A DNA stretch of 38,530 bases, from NCBI RefSeq assembly GCF_001544075.1, contig NZ_BCNT01000027.1, forward strand, positions 1-38,530, in the 5' to 3' direction. Below, piece by piece: positions 1-10,111 of this stretch. Positions within the stretch are counted from its first letter, which is position 1, and every line of letters begins with the position of its first letter. The position numbers and the translations under genes are program-made. The notes beneath the pieces were generated by a model. It was not told where the DNA came from, made no database searches, and saw only the letters and a list, made by a program, of their open reading frames with translations. The stretch is from Comamonas terrae. Its GTDB lineage: Bacteria; Pseudomonadota; Gammaproteobacteria; Burkholderiales; Burkholderiaceae_C.

Positions 1-192
1 AGTGAAGCCTTGCATTGTACACAGAATTTTCAGTGTCGCCAGCCAGACTTTTCGCTAGCAGCGCGTTGGCGCCGTGTTGCGATGGAGCGAACTATAGCAT
101 AGGTTAAACCCTAGGTTTGCCATTGTTGACACAAAAAGGTCATGGGAGAGCCTGCGGTCGATGCCGGCACCCTGCTCAATCCAGCGCCGCCG

Positions 193-223
193 CTCGGCAG
201 CATCCCGCAGGGATGCTGCCGAG
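193..223. repeat. perfect 14-bp hairpin upstream of uup
   Basis: Bases 193-206 are exactly complementary to 210-223, leaving a 3-nt loop (GCA). The structure ends 61 nt before the uup ATG. There is no run of T on either side, so it is not a typical intrinsic terminator. It may be a 5'-leader element of uup or the trace of a small mobile or REP-like repeat. The rest of 1-284 shows no gene. A TTGACA hexamer at 126-131 has no convincing -10 partner. Confidence 0.6.
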
Positions 224-284
224 AAGGCCTTTGCGCCATATATGAAGGGAAGGGTTGCCGGAGGCCGCCGATAATGCGCGCACG

Positions 285-2162
<1,878 letters not shown>

Positions 2163-2204
2163 ACCGCCGGCCGGCTGGAAGGCCGCCCCTTCACCTTCAA
2201 TAAC

Positions 2205-2286
2205 AAGAGCGCCTTGCGCTGGACTGCGTTGGTTTTCAGGCCTCAATTCACCTGAGACCCTTTGCCATCCAGCGCAAGGCGCTCTT
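2205..2286. terminator. bidirectional terminator-like 19-bp inverted repeat between uup and cheB
   Basis: Bases 2205-2223 and 2268-2286 are perfect inverted copies (19 bp, core GAGCGCCTTGCGC). They enclose a 44-nt loop that holds a small inner CAGG/CCTG hairpin. A T-rich stretch follows on the + strand (CTTTCTTTTA), and the other side is A-rich. The position between two convergent genes fits a shared terminator. The stem is longer and the loop much larger than usual for an intrinsic terminator. Confidence 0.65.
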
Positions 2287-2306
2287 TCTTTTATGCCGAT
2301 ACCGGG

Positions 2307-3410
2307 TCAGATCCGGTGGTGCACCTGGTCGGAGCCGCCGCGCAGCTTGGCCAGCAAGGCCGGCGCGATCTGCAGCAGCGGCAGGACTTCGTCGGCCGCG
2401 CCATGGGCAATGGCTTCGCGCGGCATGCCGAAGACGATGCAGCTGGCCTCGTCCTGCACGAAGTTGTAGCTGCCGGCATCGCGCATCTCGCGCATGGCGG
2501 CGGCACCGTCCGCGCCCATGCCGGTGAGCATGATGCCATAGGCATTGCGGCCTGCGCAGGCGGCCACCGACTTGAACAGCACCTCCACCGAAGGCTTGTG
2601 GCGGTTGACCGGCGGCGCATCGTCGACCACGGCCACATAGTTGGCGCCGCTGCGGCTGATGGAGAAATGCTTGCCGCCCGGAGCGATATAGGCATGGCCG
2701 GGCAGAATGCGCTCGCCGTGCGAGGCTTCCTTGACCGTGATCTGGCACAGGCTGTTCAGGCGCGCCGCAAAGCTGGTGGTGAAGCCCGGCGGCATGTGCT
2801 GGGTGATGACGATGGCCGGGCAGTCGGCAGGCAGGCGCGTCAGCACCTCCTTGATGGCTTCCGTGCCGCCCGTGGAAGCGCCGATGGCAATGATCTTCTC
2901 GGTGGAGACGCGCCCCAGCAGGCTGACGGCTGCAGCCGGGCGCCCGGAGGGAGCACCATGCGCAGCCTGCGCCCCGGCGGCGGGCGCCGTGGGCAGGCGC
3001 CGCACCTGGGCCACCGAGGCCACGCGGATCTTGTCGACGATCTGGCTGGCCAGCTCCTGCAGGCCGTTGCTCACGCCGACGCGGGGCTTGGCCACGAAGT
3101 CGATGGCGCCCAGCTCCAGCGCACGCATGGTGACCTCGGCGCCGCGCTCCGTCAGCGTGGAGATCATGAGCACGGGCATGGGGCGCAGCCGCATCAGCCG
3201 CCCCAGGAAGTCGATGCCGTCCATGCGCGGCATTTCCACGTCCAGCGTGATCACGTCGGGATTGAGCTCGCGGATCATCTCGCGAGCGATCAACGGGTCA
3301 TTGGCCGTTCCGATGCACTCCATGTCGTGCTGGCGGTTGATGATCTCGGAGAGCAGGCTGCGCACCAGCGCAGAGTCGTCCACCACGATCACCCGGATTT
3401 TCCTGTTCAT
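2307..3410 (-). CDS. cheB: CheB, receptor methylesterase/deamidase response regulator
   Basis: Removes methyl groups from receptor glutamates and deamidates glutamines when phosphorylated by CheA, giving adaptation. In this 367-residue protein the receiver domain spans about 1-125 with phospho-acceptor Asp57 (LDVEMP). An Ala/Pro-rich linker (about 135-165) leads to the esterase domain with triad Ser179 (GASTGG), His205 (TQHMPPG) and Asp301 (GMGADG). The triad spacing equals that of the E. coli enzyme (26 and 96 residues). The ATG at 3410 begins MNRKIRV. The frame stays open far upstream but there overlaps cheD, so the longer form is rejected. It is the last gene of the operon, 17 nt after cheD. 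Confidence 0.96.
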   Translation of the reverse strand: MNRKIRVIVVDDSALVRSLLSEIINRQHDMECIGTANDPLIAREMIRELNPDVITLDVEMPRMDGIDFLGRLMRLRPMPVLMISTLTERGAEVTMRALELGAIDFVAKPRVGVSNGLQELASQIVDKIRVASVAQVRRLPTAPAAGAQAAHGAPSGRPAAAVSLLGRVSTEKIIAIGASTGGTEAIKEVLTRLPADCPAIVITQHMPPGFTTSFAARLNSLCQITVKEASHGERILPGHAYIAPGGKHFSISRSGANYVAVVDDAPPVNRHKPSVEVLFKSVAACAGRNAYGIMLTGMGADGAAAMREMRDAGSYNFVQDEASCIVFGMPREAIAHGAADEVLPLLQIAPALLAKLRGGSDQVHHRI

Positions 3411-3427
3411 TCCCTCTTCTACCTTCC

Positions 3428-4174
3428 TCAAAACAGGTCGACCGAGCCGCCTGCCGTATTGCGAGCCACCACTGCCGCGCTGCCGCGCGTGCGCTCCTGT
3501 TGTACCAGCTCTTCCGGATGGGCATGGGCCAGGCGCTTGACCATGACCTTGCCCGTGGCCGGAAAGTACACGACCTTGCGCGGATAGATGTCCAGCACAT
3601 CCTCGGAAACGATGGGAATGCGCTCGGTATGCAGGTAGTTGGTGACAAACGATGTATTGCGCTCCCCCACGTTCATGGTGGTGAAGTTGGCCATGACCTG
3701 GCCGCCGCCGAAGATCTTGGCCTGCATGGATTCGCGCCGCGCCCCGAGCTTGAGCATCTCGTTGATCAGCAGTTCCATCGCGTAGGAGCCGTAGCGGCCC
3801 GAGGCATCGCTGCTGTCCCCCTCGGGCAGCATGAAGTGGTTCATGCCCCCCACGCGCATGGTCCGGTCCCACAGGCAGGCGGCAATGCACGAGCCCAGCA
3901 CGGTGACGATGACCAGATCCTCGTTGGACACGAAGTACTCGCCGGGCAGCACCTTGGCCGCGTTGTGCTGGAAATGGGGATCGAAATAGAAGAACGAGGC
4001 CTCGCCCGGCTGGCGCGGCTGCCGCTTGAGCTGCTCCAGCGAGGAGGCAGGAATGGGCGCGCCAGGTGGCGGATGATCGGCCGCCGTATAGGCATGGACG
4101 CGCGGCCGCTGGCGGCGCTCCAGGGGCGCCGGACTGCCCGCCGCGGCCTGAGAGGACCAGGAATACGAATTCAT
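3428..4174 (-). CDS. cheD: CheD, receptor glutamine deamidase
   Basis: Deamidates specific glutamines of chemoreceptors and can be controlled by CheC/CheY-type partners. In this 248-residue protein the catalytic Cys96 sits in [12 protein letters not shown] and His113 in GGMNHF. About 55 N-terminal residues are an extension rich in Pro, Gln and Arg, not part of the CheD fold. The protein ends GGSVDLF, nearly the same as the end of the CheZ-like protein at 8384-8836 (GSVELF). The start is supported by a strong GGGGAGG ribosome site just before ATG 4174. It lies between cheR and cheB. Confidence 0.93.
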   Translation of the reverse strand: MNSYSWSSQAAAGSPAPLERRQRPRVHAYTAADHPPPGAPIPASSLEQLKRQPRQPGEASFFYFDPHFQHNAAKVLPGEYFVSNEDLVIVTVLGSCIAACLWDRTMRVGGMNHFMLPEGDSSDASGRYGSYAMELLINEMLKLGARRESMQAKIFGGGQVMANFTTMNVGERNTSFVTNYLHTERIPIVSEDVLDIYPRKVVYFPATGKVMVKRLAHAHPEELVQQERTRGSAAVVARNTAGGSVDLF

Positions 4175-4228
4175 TCAGCCTCCCCGCCTTGCCTTGTTTT
4201 TTGCACCGACAGCCCGGCCTCTTGCCGG

Positions 4229-5131
4229 CTATTGGCGCTCATAAACCGTCTTGCCCTTGAGGGCGAACAGATCGCGCGAATCGCTGAAGTTTTCCGCATG
4301 GCCGACAAACAGCATGCCGCCCGGTTTCATCACGCGGTGAATCTTCTCGAGCACGCGGCGCTGCGTCGGGCCGTCGAAGTAGATCATCACGTTGCGGCAG
4401 AACACCACGTCGAACGGTTCGCGGAACGGCCAGTCGTCGCGGATCAGGTTGACGTTGAGGAACTCCACCATGCGGCGCAGTTCCGGCTTGACGCGCACCA
4501 TGCCGGAATTGGCCGCCTTGCCGCGCAGAAAGAAGCGGTGCAGGCGCTCCGTGCTGATGCCCTTGATGCCGTCGGCGCGGTAGACGCCATTGGCCGCGGT
4601 ATTGAGCACGCGCGAGTCGATGTCGCTGGCCGTCAGCTGGAAATTGGCCGACGCCCCCAGGGATTCCACCGCCGTCATCAGGATGGAGTAAGGCTCCTCG
4701 CCCGTGGAGGCCGCGTTGCACCAGACTTTCCACGGCGTGCCCGCCGGCTTGCTGCGCAGCAGCTGGGCAAAGATCTCGAAATGGTGCTGCTCGCGAAAGA
4801 ACGCCGTCAGGTTGGTGGTGAGGGCGTTCACGAACTCTTGCCACTCCGGGCCGTCGCTGAGCGACTCCAGCCAGTCCAGGTAGCTGGAAAAGCTGTCGTA
4901 GCCGGTTTCGCGCAGCCGCCGGGACAGGCGGCTGTAGACCATGGCATGCTTGCCGTCGTGCAGGCTGATGCCTGCACGCTTGTAGATCAGCGCCTGGACG
5001 CGCGCGAAATCACGGTTGGACCAGACGAACTCGCGCCCCTGGCTGGCCACGCCGGACATCGGCCCGGCGGGAAAGTCGTCCTCGGCGGAGACCGGCGCTG
5101 CCGCCATGGGGTTGCGTTCCGGGTACAGCAC
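4229..5131 (-). CDS. cheR: CheR, chemoreceptor methyltransferase
   Basis: SAM-dependent O-methyltransferase that methylates receptor glutamates. In this 300-residue protein the N-terminal helical domain carries NLTAFFRE (about 107-114) and the SAM-binding domain carries [13 protein letters not shown] (138-150). A later [12 protein letters not shown] motif is typical of CheR. A GTG start at 5131 is preferred because AGGAGAAGG lies right before it; an ATG at 5107 would give a protein eight residues shorter. It follows cheW by 40 nt and precedes cheD by 54 nt, on the same strand. Confidence 0.95.
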   Translation of the reverse strand: MLYPERNPMAAAPVSAEDDFPAGPMSGVASQGREFVWSNRDFARVQALIYKRAGISLHDGKHAMVYSRLSRRLRETGYDSFSSYLDWLESLSDGPEWQEFVNALTTNLTAFFREQHHFEIFAQLLRSKPAGTPWKVWCNAASTGEEPYSILMTAVESLGASANFQLTASDIDSRVLNTAANGVYRADGIKGISTERLHRFFLRGKAANSGMVRVKPELRRMVEFLNVNLIRDDWPFREPFDVVFCRNVMIYFDGPTQRRVLEKIHRVMKPGGMLFVGHAENFSDSRDLFALKGKTVYERQ

Positions 5132-5171
5132 GGCGCCTTCTCCTCGTTCAGTGACTGGCAGGCCCGCAGCT

Positions 5172-5660
5172 TCAGGCGGCGGTCGCCACCAGGCCCATGT
5201 CGACGTTGCCCATGAGCTTTTCGATGTCCAGCAGGATCAGCATGCGCTCGCCCACCGAGCCCAGGCCCAGGATGCAGCCGCTGTCGATGGCGCTTTCGAT
5301 GTCGGGCGCGGGGCGGATGGCCTCGGCGGACAGCTCCATCACGTCGCTGACCGAGTCCACCACGATGCCGACCACGCGGTTGCGCAGGTTCAGGATGATG
5401 ACCACGGTGAAGCTGTTGTATTCCGCTTCGGAGCAGTTGAACTTCAGGCGCATGTCCACGATGGGGACGATGGTGCCGCGCAGGTTCACCACACCCTTGA
5501 TGAATTCGGGCGCATTGGCGATGCGCGTGGGCTGCTCGTAGCCCCGGATTTCCTGGACCTTCAGGATATCGATGCCATATTCCTCCTGGCCCAGACGGAA
5601 GGTCAGGTACTCGCGTGCGCCATTGGCCACGCCTTCTACGGTTTTGTTCGTCACGCTCAT
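5172..5660 (-). CDS. cheW: CheW, receptor-kinase coupling protein
   Basis: Scaffold that links chemoreceptors to CheA in the array. This 162-residue protein is a single SH3-like CheW domain with the usual landmarks EYLTFRLGQEEYGIDILKVQEI, split by the first beta strands, then NLRGTIVPIVDMR and a VVDSVSDVMEL segment. A GAGGAG ribosome site precedes ATG 5660. It lies downstream of cheA after a 102-nt gap that holds no gene and no clear terminator. Confidence 0.95.
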   Translation of the reverse strand: MSVTNKTVEGVANGAREYLTFRLGQEEYGIDILKVQEIRGYEQPTRIANAPEFIKGVVNLRGTIVPIVDMRLKFNCSEAEYNSFTVVIILNLRNRVVGIVVDSVSDVMELSAEAIRPAPDIESAIDSGCILGLGSVGERMLILLDIEKLMGNVDMGLVATAA

Positions 5661-5762
5661 GGTCAGCTCCTCGGCGTTTGTTTCTTTATCCCGCGCGGCC
5701 TGCGCGCGGGGTGAAGGGTTCGATGCGGCGGGCTTGGCGCCTGCCGCCCGTGCAGCGATCTT

Positions 5763-7928
5763 TCAATGGCGGGCCCGGCGCACCATGGCGCCGGTATCCA
5801 GGATCAGCGCCACCGAGCCATCGCCCAGGATGGTGGCGCCCGAGACATTGGGCACCTTGCGGTAATTGCTCTCCAGGTTCTTGACCACCACCTGGTGCTG
5901 GCCCAGCAGCTCGTCGACCAGCAGCGCCACGCGGCTGCCATCGGACTCGATGACCACCATGATGTTGCTGCTCTGGCTCTCGTCGGTACGCGGCACGTTG
6001 AACATGCGCTCCAGCGCGATCACCGGCATGTATTCGTCGCGCACCTTCACGAGCTGCGTGCCGTTGGCCACGGTGTTCACGTCGTCGGGGTTGACCTGGA
6101 AGGACTCCACCACCGAGGACAGCGGCAGGATGTAGACCTCCTCGCCCACGCCGACCGACATGCCGTCCATGATGGCCAGCGTCAGCGGCAGGCGCACGGA
6201 CACGCGCATGCCCACGCCGGCGGTGGATTCGATCTCCACCGAACCGCCCAGCGAGGTGATGTTGCGCTTGACCACGTCCATGCCCACGCCGCGGCCGGAC
6301 ACGTCCGTCACCACGTCGGCCGTGGAGAAGCCCGGCGCGAAGATCAGCTGCCAGACCTCGCTGTCGGGCATGCTGTCCGAGACATCCATGCCGCGCTCGC
6401 GCGCCTTGCTGAGGATTTTTTCGCGGTTCATGCCGCGCCCGTCGTCGCGCACTTCGATCACGATGGAGCCGCCCTGGTGGGAAGCCGCCAGCGTCAGCGT
6501 GCCGTGCTCGGATTTGCCGGCCGCCAGCCGGTCCTGGGGCATCTCGATGCCGTGGTCCAGGCTGTTGCGCACCAGGTGGGTCAGCGGATCGGTGATCTTT
6601 TCCACCAGGCCCTTGTCCAGCTCGGTGGCTTCGCCCAGCGTGATCAGGTCGATCTTCTTGCCCAGCTTGCCGGCCAGGTCGCGCAGCATGCGCGGGAAGC
6701 GGCTGAACACCGTGGACATGGGAATCATGCGGATGGACATCACCGATTCCTGCAGATCCCGGGTATTGCGGTCCAGATCGGCCAGGCCGGCCAGCAGCTG
6801 CTGGCAGACCGAAGGATCGAGGTCTCGGCTGTTCTGCGCCAGCATGGCCTGGGTGATCACGAGTTCGCCCACCAGATTGATGAGCTGGTCCACTTTCTTG
6901 ACATCCACGCGGATGCTGGTGGACTCCATATGGGCCTGGGCCGCCTTGGGGGCGGCGCTGCGCGCTGCCGCGGCCGCCGGCGCCTTGCCGCCGGGCACCT
7001 CGGGAGCGCCGGGGGCGCCATCGAAGAAGCCGTAGACCTCCTCGGCGGATGCCGGCGCCACGGCCTGCACCGCTTCGGGCTCGTGCGGCGGGGCTGCCTC
7101 CGCGACCGCCGCTTCCACCTGGGCCGGCGCCAGCGGCACGGCCGCCTGGATCTGCACCTGTTCCTTGGCCACATGGAAAGCGAACAGGTCCAGCAGGTCT
7201 TCGTCGGTGGAGACGGTCTTCACCAGGAACAGGCGGCTCTTGGGCTGGCTTGCCGGCAGATCCTCGATGGACCCCAGGCCGGGAATGTCGCGGAACAGGT
7301 CCTTGATGGCGTCGGCCATCTCCGGGCGCTCCAGCGGGCCGATCTGGATATGCAGCACGCGCGCGCCGGCAGGCGGCTCGCTGCCGACAGGGCCGGCGCT
7401 GGCCGGCGCGGCGACAGGCGCAGCCGCCGGTGCCTGGGCCACGGGCTCGGCCGGCCTGGGCGCAACCGGAGCGGGCGCCGCCTCCACTGCCGGCACGGCC
7501 GTCAGGCCCTGGGCCAGCGTCTCGATGCGCACCACCAGGTCGGCGGTGGACAGGGGCTCGCCTTCTCCGCCGGCCTGATGGCGGGCCAGCAGGCTGCGGC
7601 TGGCGTCGGCCGATTCCAGCAGCACATCCACCATTTCGGGAATGGGCGTGATCTCGTGGCGACGCAGGCGGTCCAGCAGCCCTTCCATGCGGTGGGTCAG
7701 CTCGGTAACGTCCGAGAAGCCGAAGGTGGCCGCACCGCCCTTGATGGAGTGGGCGCAGCGGAAGATGCCGTTGAGTTCTTCGTCGTTGGCAGCGGACAAG
7801 TCCAGGCTGAGCAGCATCTGCTCCATCTGATCGAGGTTCTCGCTCGCTTCCTCAAAAAAGATTTGATAGAACTGGCTCAGGTCGAAATCCGCGCCCGAGT
7901 TCGCGCTATCTTGGTGTAGATCCGCCAT
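5763..7928 (-). CDS. cheA: CheA, chemotaxis histidine kinase
   Basis: Autophosphorylates in receptor arrays and passes phosphate to CheY and CheB. In this 721-residue protein the P1 Hpt domain carries His60 in CAHSIKGGAATFGF. An Ala/Pro-rich linker (about 140-185) leads to a P2-like domain (about 190-270) and a second Ala/Pro linker. Dimerisation P3 begins near STSIRVDVKKVDQLINLVGEL. The P4 ATPase shows an N box with NSLDHGIE and a G box DDGRGM. The P5 CheW-like domain is C-terminal and ends MVRRARH. It is preceded by cheY1 (41-nt gap) and followed by cheW, as in many betaproteobacterial operons. Confidence 0.97.
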   Translation of the reverse strand: MADLHQDSANSGADFDLSQFYQIFFEEASENLDQMEQMLLSLDLSAANDEELNGIFRCAHSIKGGAATFGFSDVTELTHRMEGLLDRLRRHEITPIPEMVDVLLESADASRSLLARHQAGGEGEPLSTADLVVRIETLAQGLTAVPAVEAAPAPVAPRPAEPVAQAPAAAPVAAPASAGPVGSEPPAGARVLHIQIGPLERPEMADAIKDLFRDIPGLGSIEDLPASQPKSRLFLVKTVSTDEDLLDLFAFHVAKEQVQIQAAVPLAPAQVEAAVAEAAPPHEPEAVQAVAPASAEEVYGFFDGAPGAPEVPGGKAPAAAAARSAAPKAAQAHMESTSIRVDVKKVDQLINLVGELVITQAMLAQNSRDLDPSVCQQLLAGLADLDRNTRDLQESVMSIRMIPMSTVFSRFPRMLRDLAGKLGKKIDLITLGEATELDKGLVEKITDPLTHLVRNSLDHGIEMPQDRLAAGKSEHGTLTLAASHQGGSIVIEVRDDGRGMNREKILSKARERGMDVSDSMPDSEVWQLIFAPGFSTADVVTDVSGRGVGMDVVKRNITSLGGSVEIESTAGVGMRVSVRLPLTLAIMDGMSVGVGEEVYILPLSSVVESFQVNPDDVNTVANGTQLVKVRDEYMPVIALERMFNVPRTDESQSSNIMVVIESDGSRVALLVDELLGQHQVVVKNLESNYRKVPNVSGATILGDGSVALILDTGAMVRRARH

Positions 7929-7969
7929 GGTGTGTCCTGCTTTTTTCCATATTCCCCGTACCTATCGGC

Positions 7970-8332
7970 TTAACGGAGCACTTTCTGAATGACTTCTATC
8001 AAACGATCGGGGTCGAAGGGCTTGACCAGCCAGCCGGTGGCGCCCGCGGCGCGGCCCGCCTGCTTCATCTGATCGCTGGATTCGGTGGTCAGAATCAGGA
8101 TCGGGGTCTTCTGGAAACGCGGGTCCTCGCGCAGCTTGCGCGTCAGGCCGATGCCGTCCAGCCGCGGCATGTTCTGGTCGGCCAGCACCAGGTCGATGCC
8201 CTGGGCGTTGGCCTTTTCCAGGGCATCCACCCCATCGACGGCCTCCACCACCTTGAAGCCGGCGCCGGTCAATGTGAAAGAGACCATCTTTCGCATCGAG
8301 GGGGAATCATCAACAGCCAGAATCGATCGCAT
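7970..8332 (-). CDS. cheY: CheY-like single-domain response regulator (CheY1)
   Basis: Stand-alone receiver domain of 120 residues, presumably phosphorylated by the CheA encoded next to it. It has the acidic pair at 8-9 (VDDSPSMRK), the phospho-acceptor Asp52 in LADQNMP, a Thr in ILILTTES and the Lys in LVKPF. The acceptor motif is ADQNMP rather than the TDxNMP of CheY2 at 37461, so the two are not recent copies. Whether this one binds the flagellar switch or acts as a phosphate sink is not decided by sequence. ATG 8332 is chosen; a TTG at 8344 would add MELY. Confidence 0.92.
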   Translation of the reverse strand: MRSILAVDDSPSMRKMVSFTLTGAGFKVVEAVDGVDALEKANAQGIDLVLADQNMPRLDGIGLTRKLREDPRFQKTPILILTTESSDQMKQAGRAAGATGWLVKPFDPDRLIEVIQKVLR

Positions 8333-8383
8333 GTACAGCTCCAACAGACGGGCAATAAGGGGTGTAAGGGTCGAGCAACGGAG

Positions 8384-8836
8384 TCAAAACAACTCCACGG
8401 AGCCCGCGTCCATCTCGCTTTGCGTGACGGGATTGGGCCGCTCGGGCATGGGTGGCAGGCAGGCATCGGCCTCCTCGCCTTCGGATTCGTCCGCGCCCAT
8501 GGCCGCCGCGCCCAGCCGGAAGGCACAGCCCTGCAAAGTGCTGGAGATGTGCGCGATCAGCTGGGAGGACATGTCGTGAAACTGCAGCTCGGTGACGGCC
8601 AGGCGCAAGGCCTCGCGCGCCGCGGCCACGGGCTGCGACGCCGGCATGGCAGGGCCGGCCAGCTGGCCGTTGGCTTCGTCGAAACGGTCCAGCAGGTTCT
8701 GCGTGGCATGGTTGAGCAGGCCTTCGAGCCGTTGCAGATCGTGCAGGGCCACCAGCAAGGCATCCTGCAGCTCTGCGGCCACCATGACGGGCATGGGGAC
8801 TGCAGGCGCATTCGCTAGCTTTTGCATTGGCTGCAT
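8384..8836 (-). CDS. short CheZ-like protein, candidate CheY-P phosphatase
   Basis: First gene of the chemotaxis operon; 150 residues, soluble and mostly helical. Residues 86-97 read QFHDMSSQLIAH. This matches the active-site helix of the full-length CheZ in this window (DFHDLTGQVIAR) and keeps the DxxxQ pair, here Asp88 and Gln92, that CheZ uses to hydrolyse CheY-P. The protein lacks the long CheZ hairpin (CheZ here is 207 residues). Its acidic tail ends MDAGSVELF, like CheD and loosely like the CheY-binding tail of CheZ. Start ATG 8836 has GGAG five nt upstream; ATG 8827 is also possible. Function as a phosphatase is inference from the motif and position. Confidence 0.8.
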   Translation of the reverse strand: MQPMQKLANAPAVPMPVMVAAELQDALLVALHDLQRLEGLLNHATQNLLDRFDEANGQLAGPAMPASQPVAAAREALRLAVTELQFHDMSSQLIAHISSTLQGCAFRLGAAAMGADESEGEEADACLPPMPERPNPVTQSEMDAGSVELF

Positions 8837-8938
8837 GGTGACTCCAAGACTGATAGACCTGTCCGCGCGCAGCGCCTACGCTACACGTTCTGGCACCGCC
8901 GGCCCGACTGCACCCTGCAACCGCGACTCTACGATCCC

Positions 8939-8967
8939 TTACCTCTATGTTCCAAAATGTATCTAAT
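8939..8967 (+). promoter_or_regulatory. possible sigma70 promoter for the sensor kinase gene
   Basis: TTACCT (8939-8944), 17-nt spacer, TCTAAT (8962-8967). The -10 matches five of six consensus bases; the -35 is weak. If real, transcription would begin downstream of the ATG at 8947, and the kinase would start later, probably at TTG 9007. Confidence 0.3.
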
Positions 8968-10068
8968 GATAGCGTTCTTGGCTATGCGCAATTCCTGGAA
9001 CAGACCTTGAAAATCCTGCATATTGAAGACTCTGCGGCAGATCAAGCCCTGGCGCGGCTCAGCCTGCAGCGCGGGCGGCTGCAGTGCGAGCTCACCGTCG
9101 TGGATACGCTACAGGGCGTTACAGACGCCCTGGGTTCGCAGAAGTTCGACCTGATCCTGGCCGACTACCACCTGCCGGGCTTTACCGCCCTCGACGCCTG
9201 GGAGCTGGTGCACGCCCTGCCCGAGCATCCGCCTTTCGTGCTGCTGTCCGGAGCCATCGGCGAATCGGCGGCCGTGGATGTGATGCGCGTGGGCATCAGC
9301 GACTACCTGCTCAAGGACCAGATCACCAGCCTGCCGCATGTGGTCACGCGCGCGCTGGAAGTCTGGGAAGCCAAGCGCGCGCGCCGGCGCGCCGTGCAGG
9401 AGCTGGAAGCCTCGGAAAAGCGCCTGGCCGAGCTGACCGAGCACCTGCAGACTTCGATCGAGCAGGAGCGCGCCGGCATCTCCCGGGAGATCCACGACGA
9501 CATCGGCGGCTCGCTGACCTCGGTCAAGTTCGACCTGGCCTGGATCCAGCGCAATGCGCCCGAGGGGCCGCTGCGCAGCCATGCCGCGTCCGCGCTGGAG
9601 ATGCTGGAGCACGCACTGGGCGCCAGCCAGCGCATCATGCACAACCTGCGCCCGCCCGTGCTGGACCAGGGCCTGGTGGCCGCCGTGCAGTGGCTGGCCC
9701 GCAACTTCGAGCAGCGCACCGGCGTCGCAACCACCGTGCGCACCAGCCGCGAATCCATGGACCTCCCTGCGGCCCTGCAGGTCGTGGCCTACCGCACGGC
9801 CCAGGAGGCGCTGACCAATGTGAGCAAATACGCCCAAGCGAGCCGTGTGGATATCGACCTGTCCGACCAGGAAGGTTTTCTGACACTGGAAGTAACAGAC
9901 AACGGCGTGGGCCTGGCCGAAGGCGCGCGCGACAAAGCCCAATCCTTCGGCCTGCGCGGGCTTAGTGAGCGCGCACGCACGGTGCAAGGCTGGCTGGATG
10001 TCAGCAGCCAGCCAGGCCGGGGAACGTCGATCATCGTCTCGATTCCGCTCGCCGGCACCCGGCCATGA
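8947..10068 (+). CDS. receiver-histidine kinase fusion (NarL/DegS-type HisKA_3 kinase)
   Basis: Soluble 373-residue signalling protein without membrane segments. The receiver domain (about 21-140) has phospho-acceptor Asp73 in LADYHLPG. A coiled linker follows, then the HisKA_3 dimerisation helix with His183 (REIHDDIGG). The HATPase domain shows an N box around Asn291 (EALTNVSKYA) and G boxes DNGVGL and GRGTS. Domain order is receiver first, kinase second, so input probably comes from phosphorylation rather than a ligand sensor. ATG 8947 has no visible ribosome site; TTG 9007 (LKILHIED, GGA upstream) is a credible alternative start. It is followed after 43 nt by its likely partner regulator. 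The biological signal is unknown. Confidence 0.85.
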   Translation: MFQNVSNDSVLGYAQFLEQTLKILHIEDSAADQALARLSLQRGRLQCELTVVDTLQGVTDALGSQKFDLILADYHLPGFTALDAWELVHALPEHPPFVLLSGAIGESAAVDVMRVGISDYLLKDQITSLPHVVTRALEVWEAKRARRRAVQELEASEKRLAELTEHLQTSIEQERAGISREIHDDIGGSLTSVKFDLAWIQRNAPEGPLRSHAASALEMLEHALGASQRIMHNLRPPVLDQGLVAAVQWLARNFEQRTGVATTVRTSRESMDLPAALQVVAYRTAQEALTNVSKYAQASRVDIDLSDQEGFLTLEVTDNGVGLAEGARDKAQSFGLRGLSERARTVQGWLDVSSQPGRGTSIIVSIPLAGTRP

Positions 10069-10111
10069 CCTACCATTGGCGGCCGTCCTTGTTCTTTCTG
10101 GGAGACCCACC

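Noticed and set aside
3411..3890. Longer CheB start inside cheD
   Set aside because: The receiver domain starts at MNRKIRV; the upstream part is the shadow of cheD in another frame.
5766..7919. Long + strand open frame opposite cheA
   Set aside because: His/Gly/Gln-rich translation is the mirror of a GC-rich coding strand; no domain is seen, and CheA is certain on the other strand.
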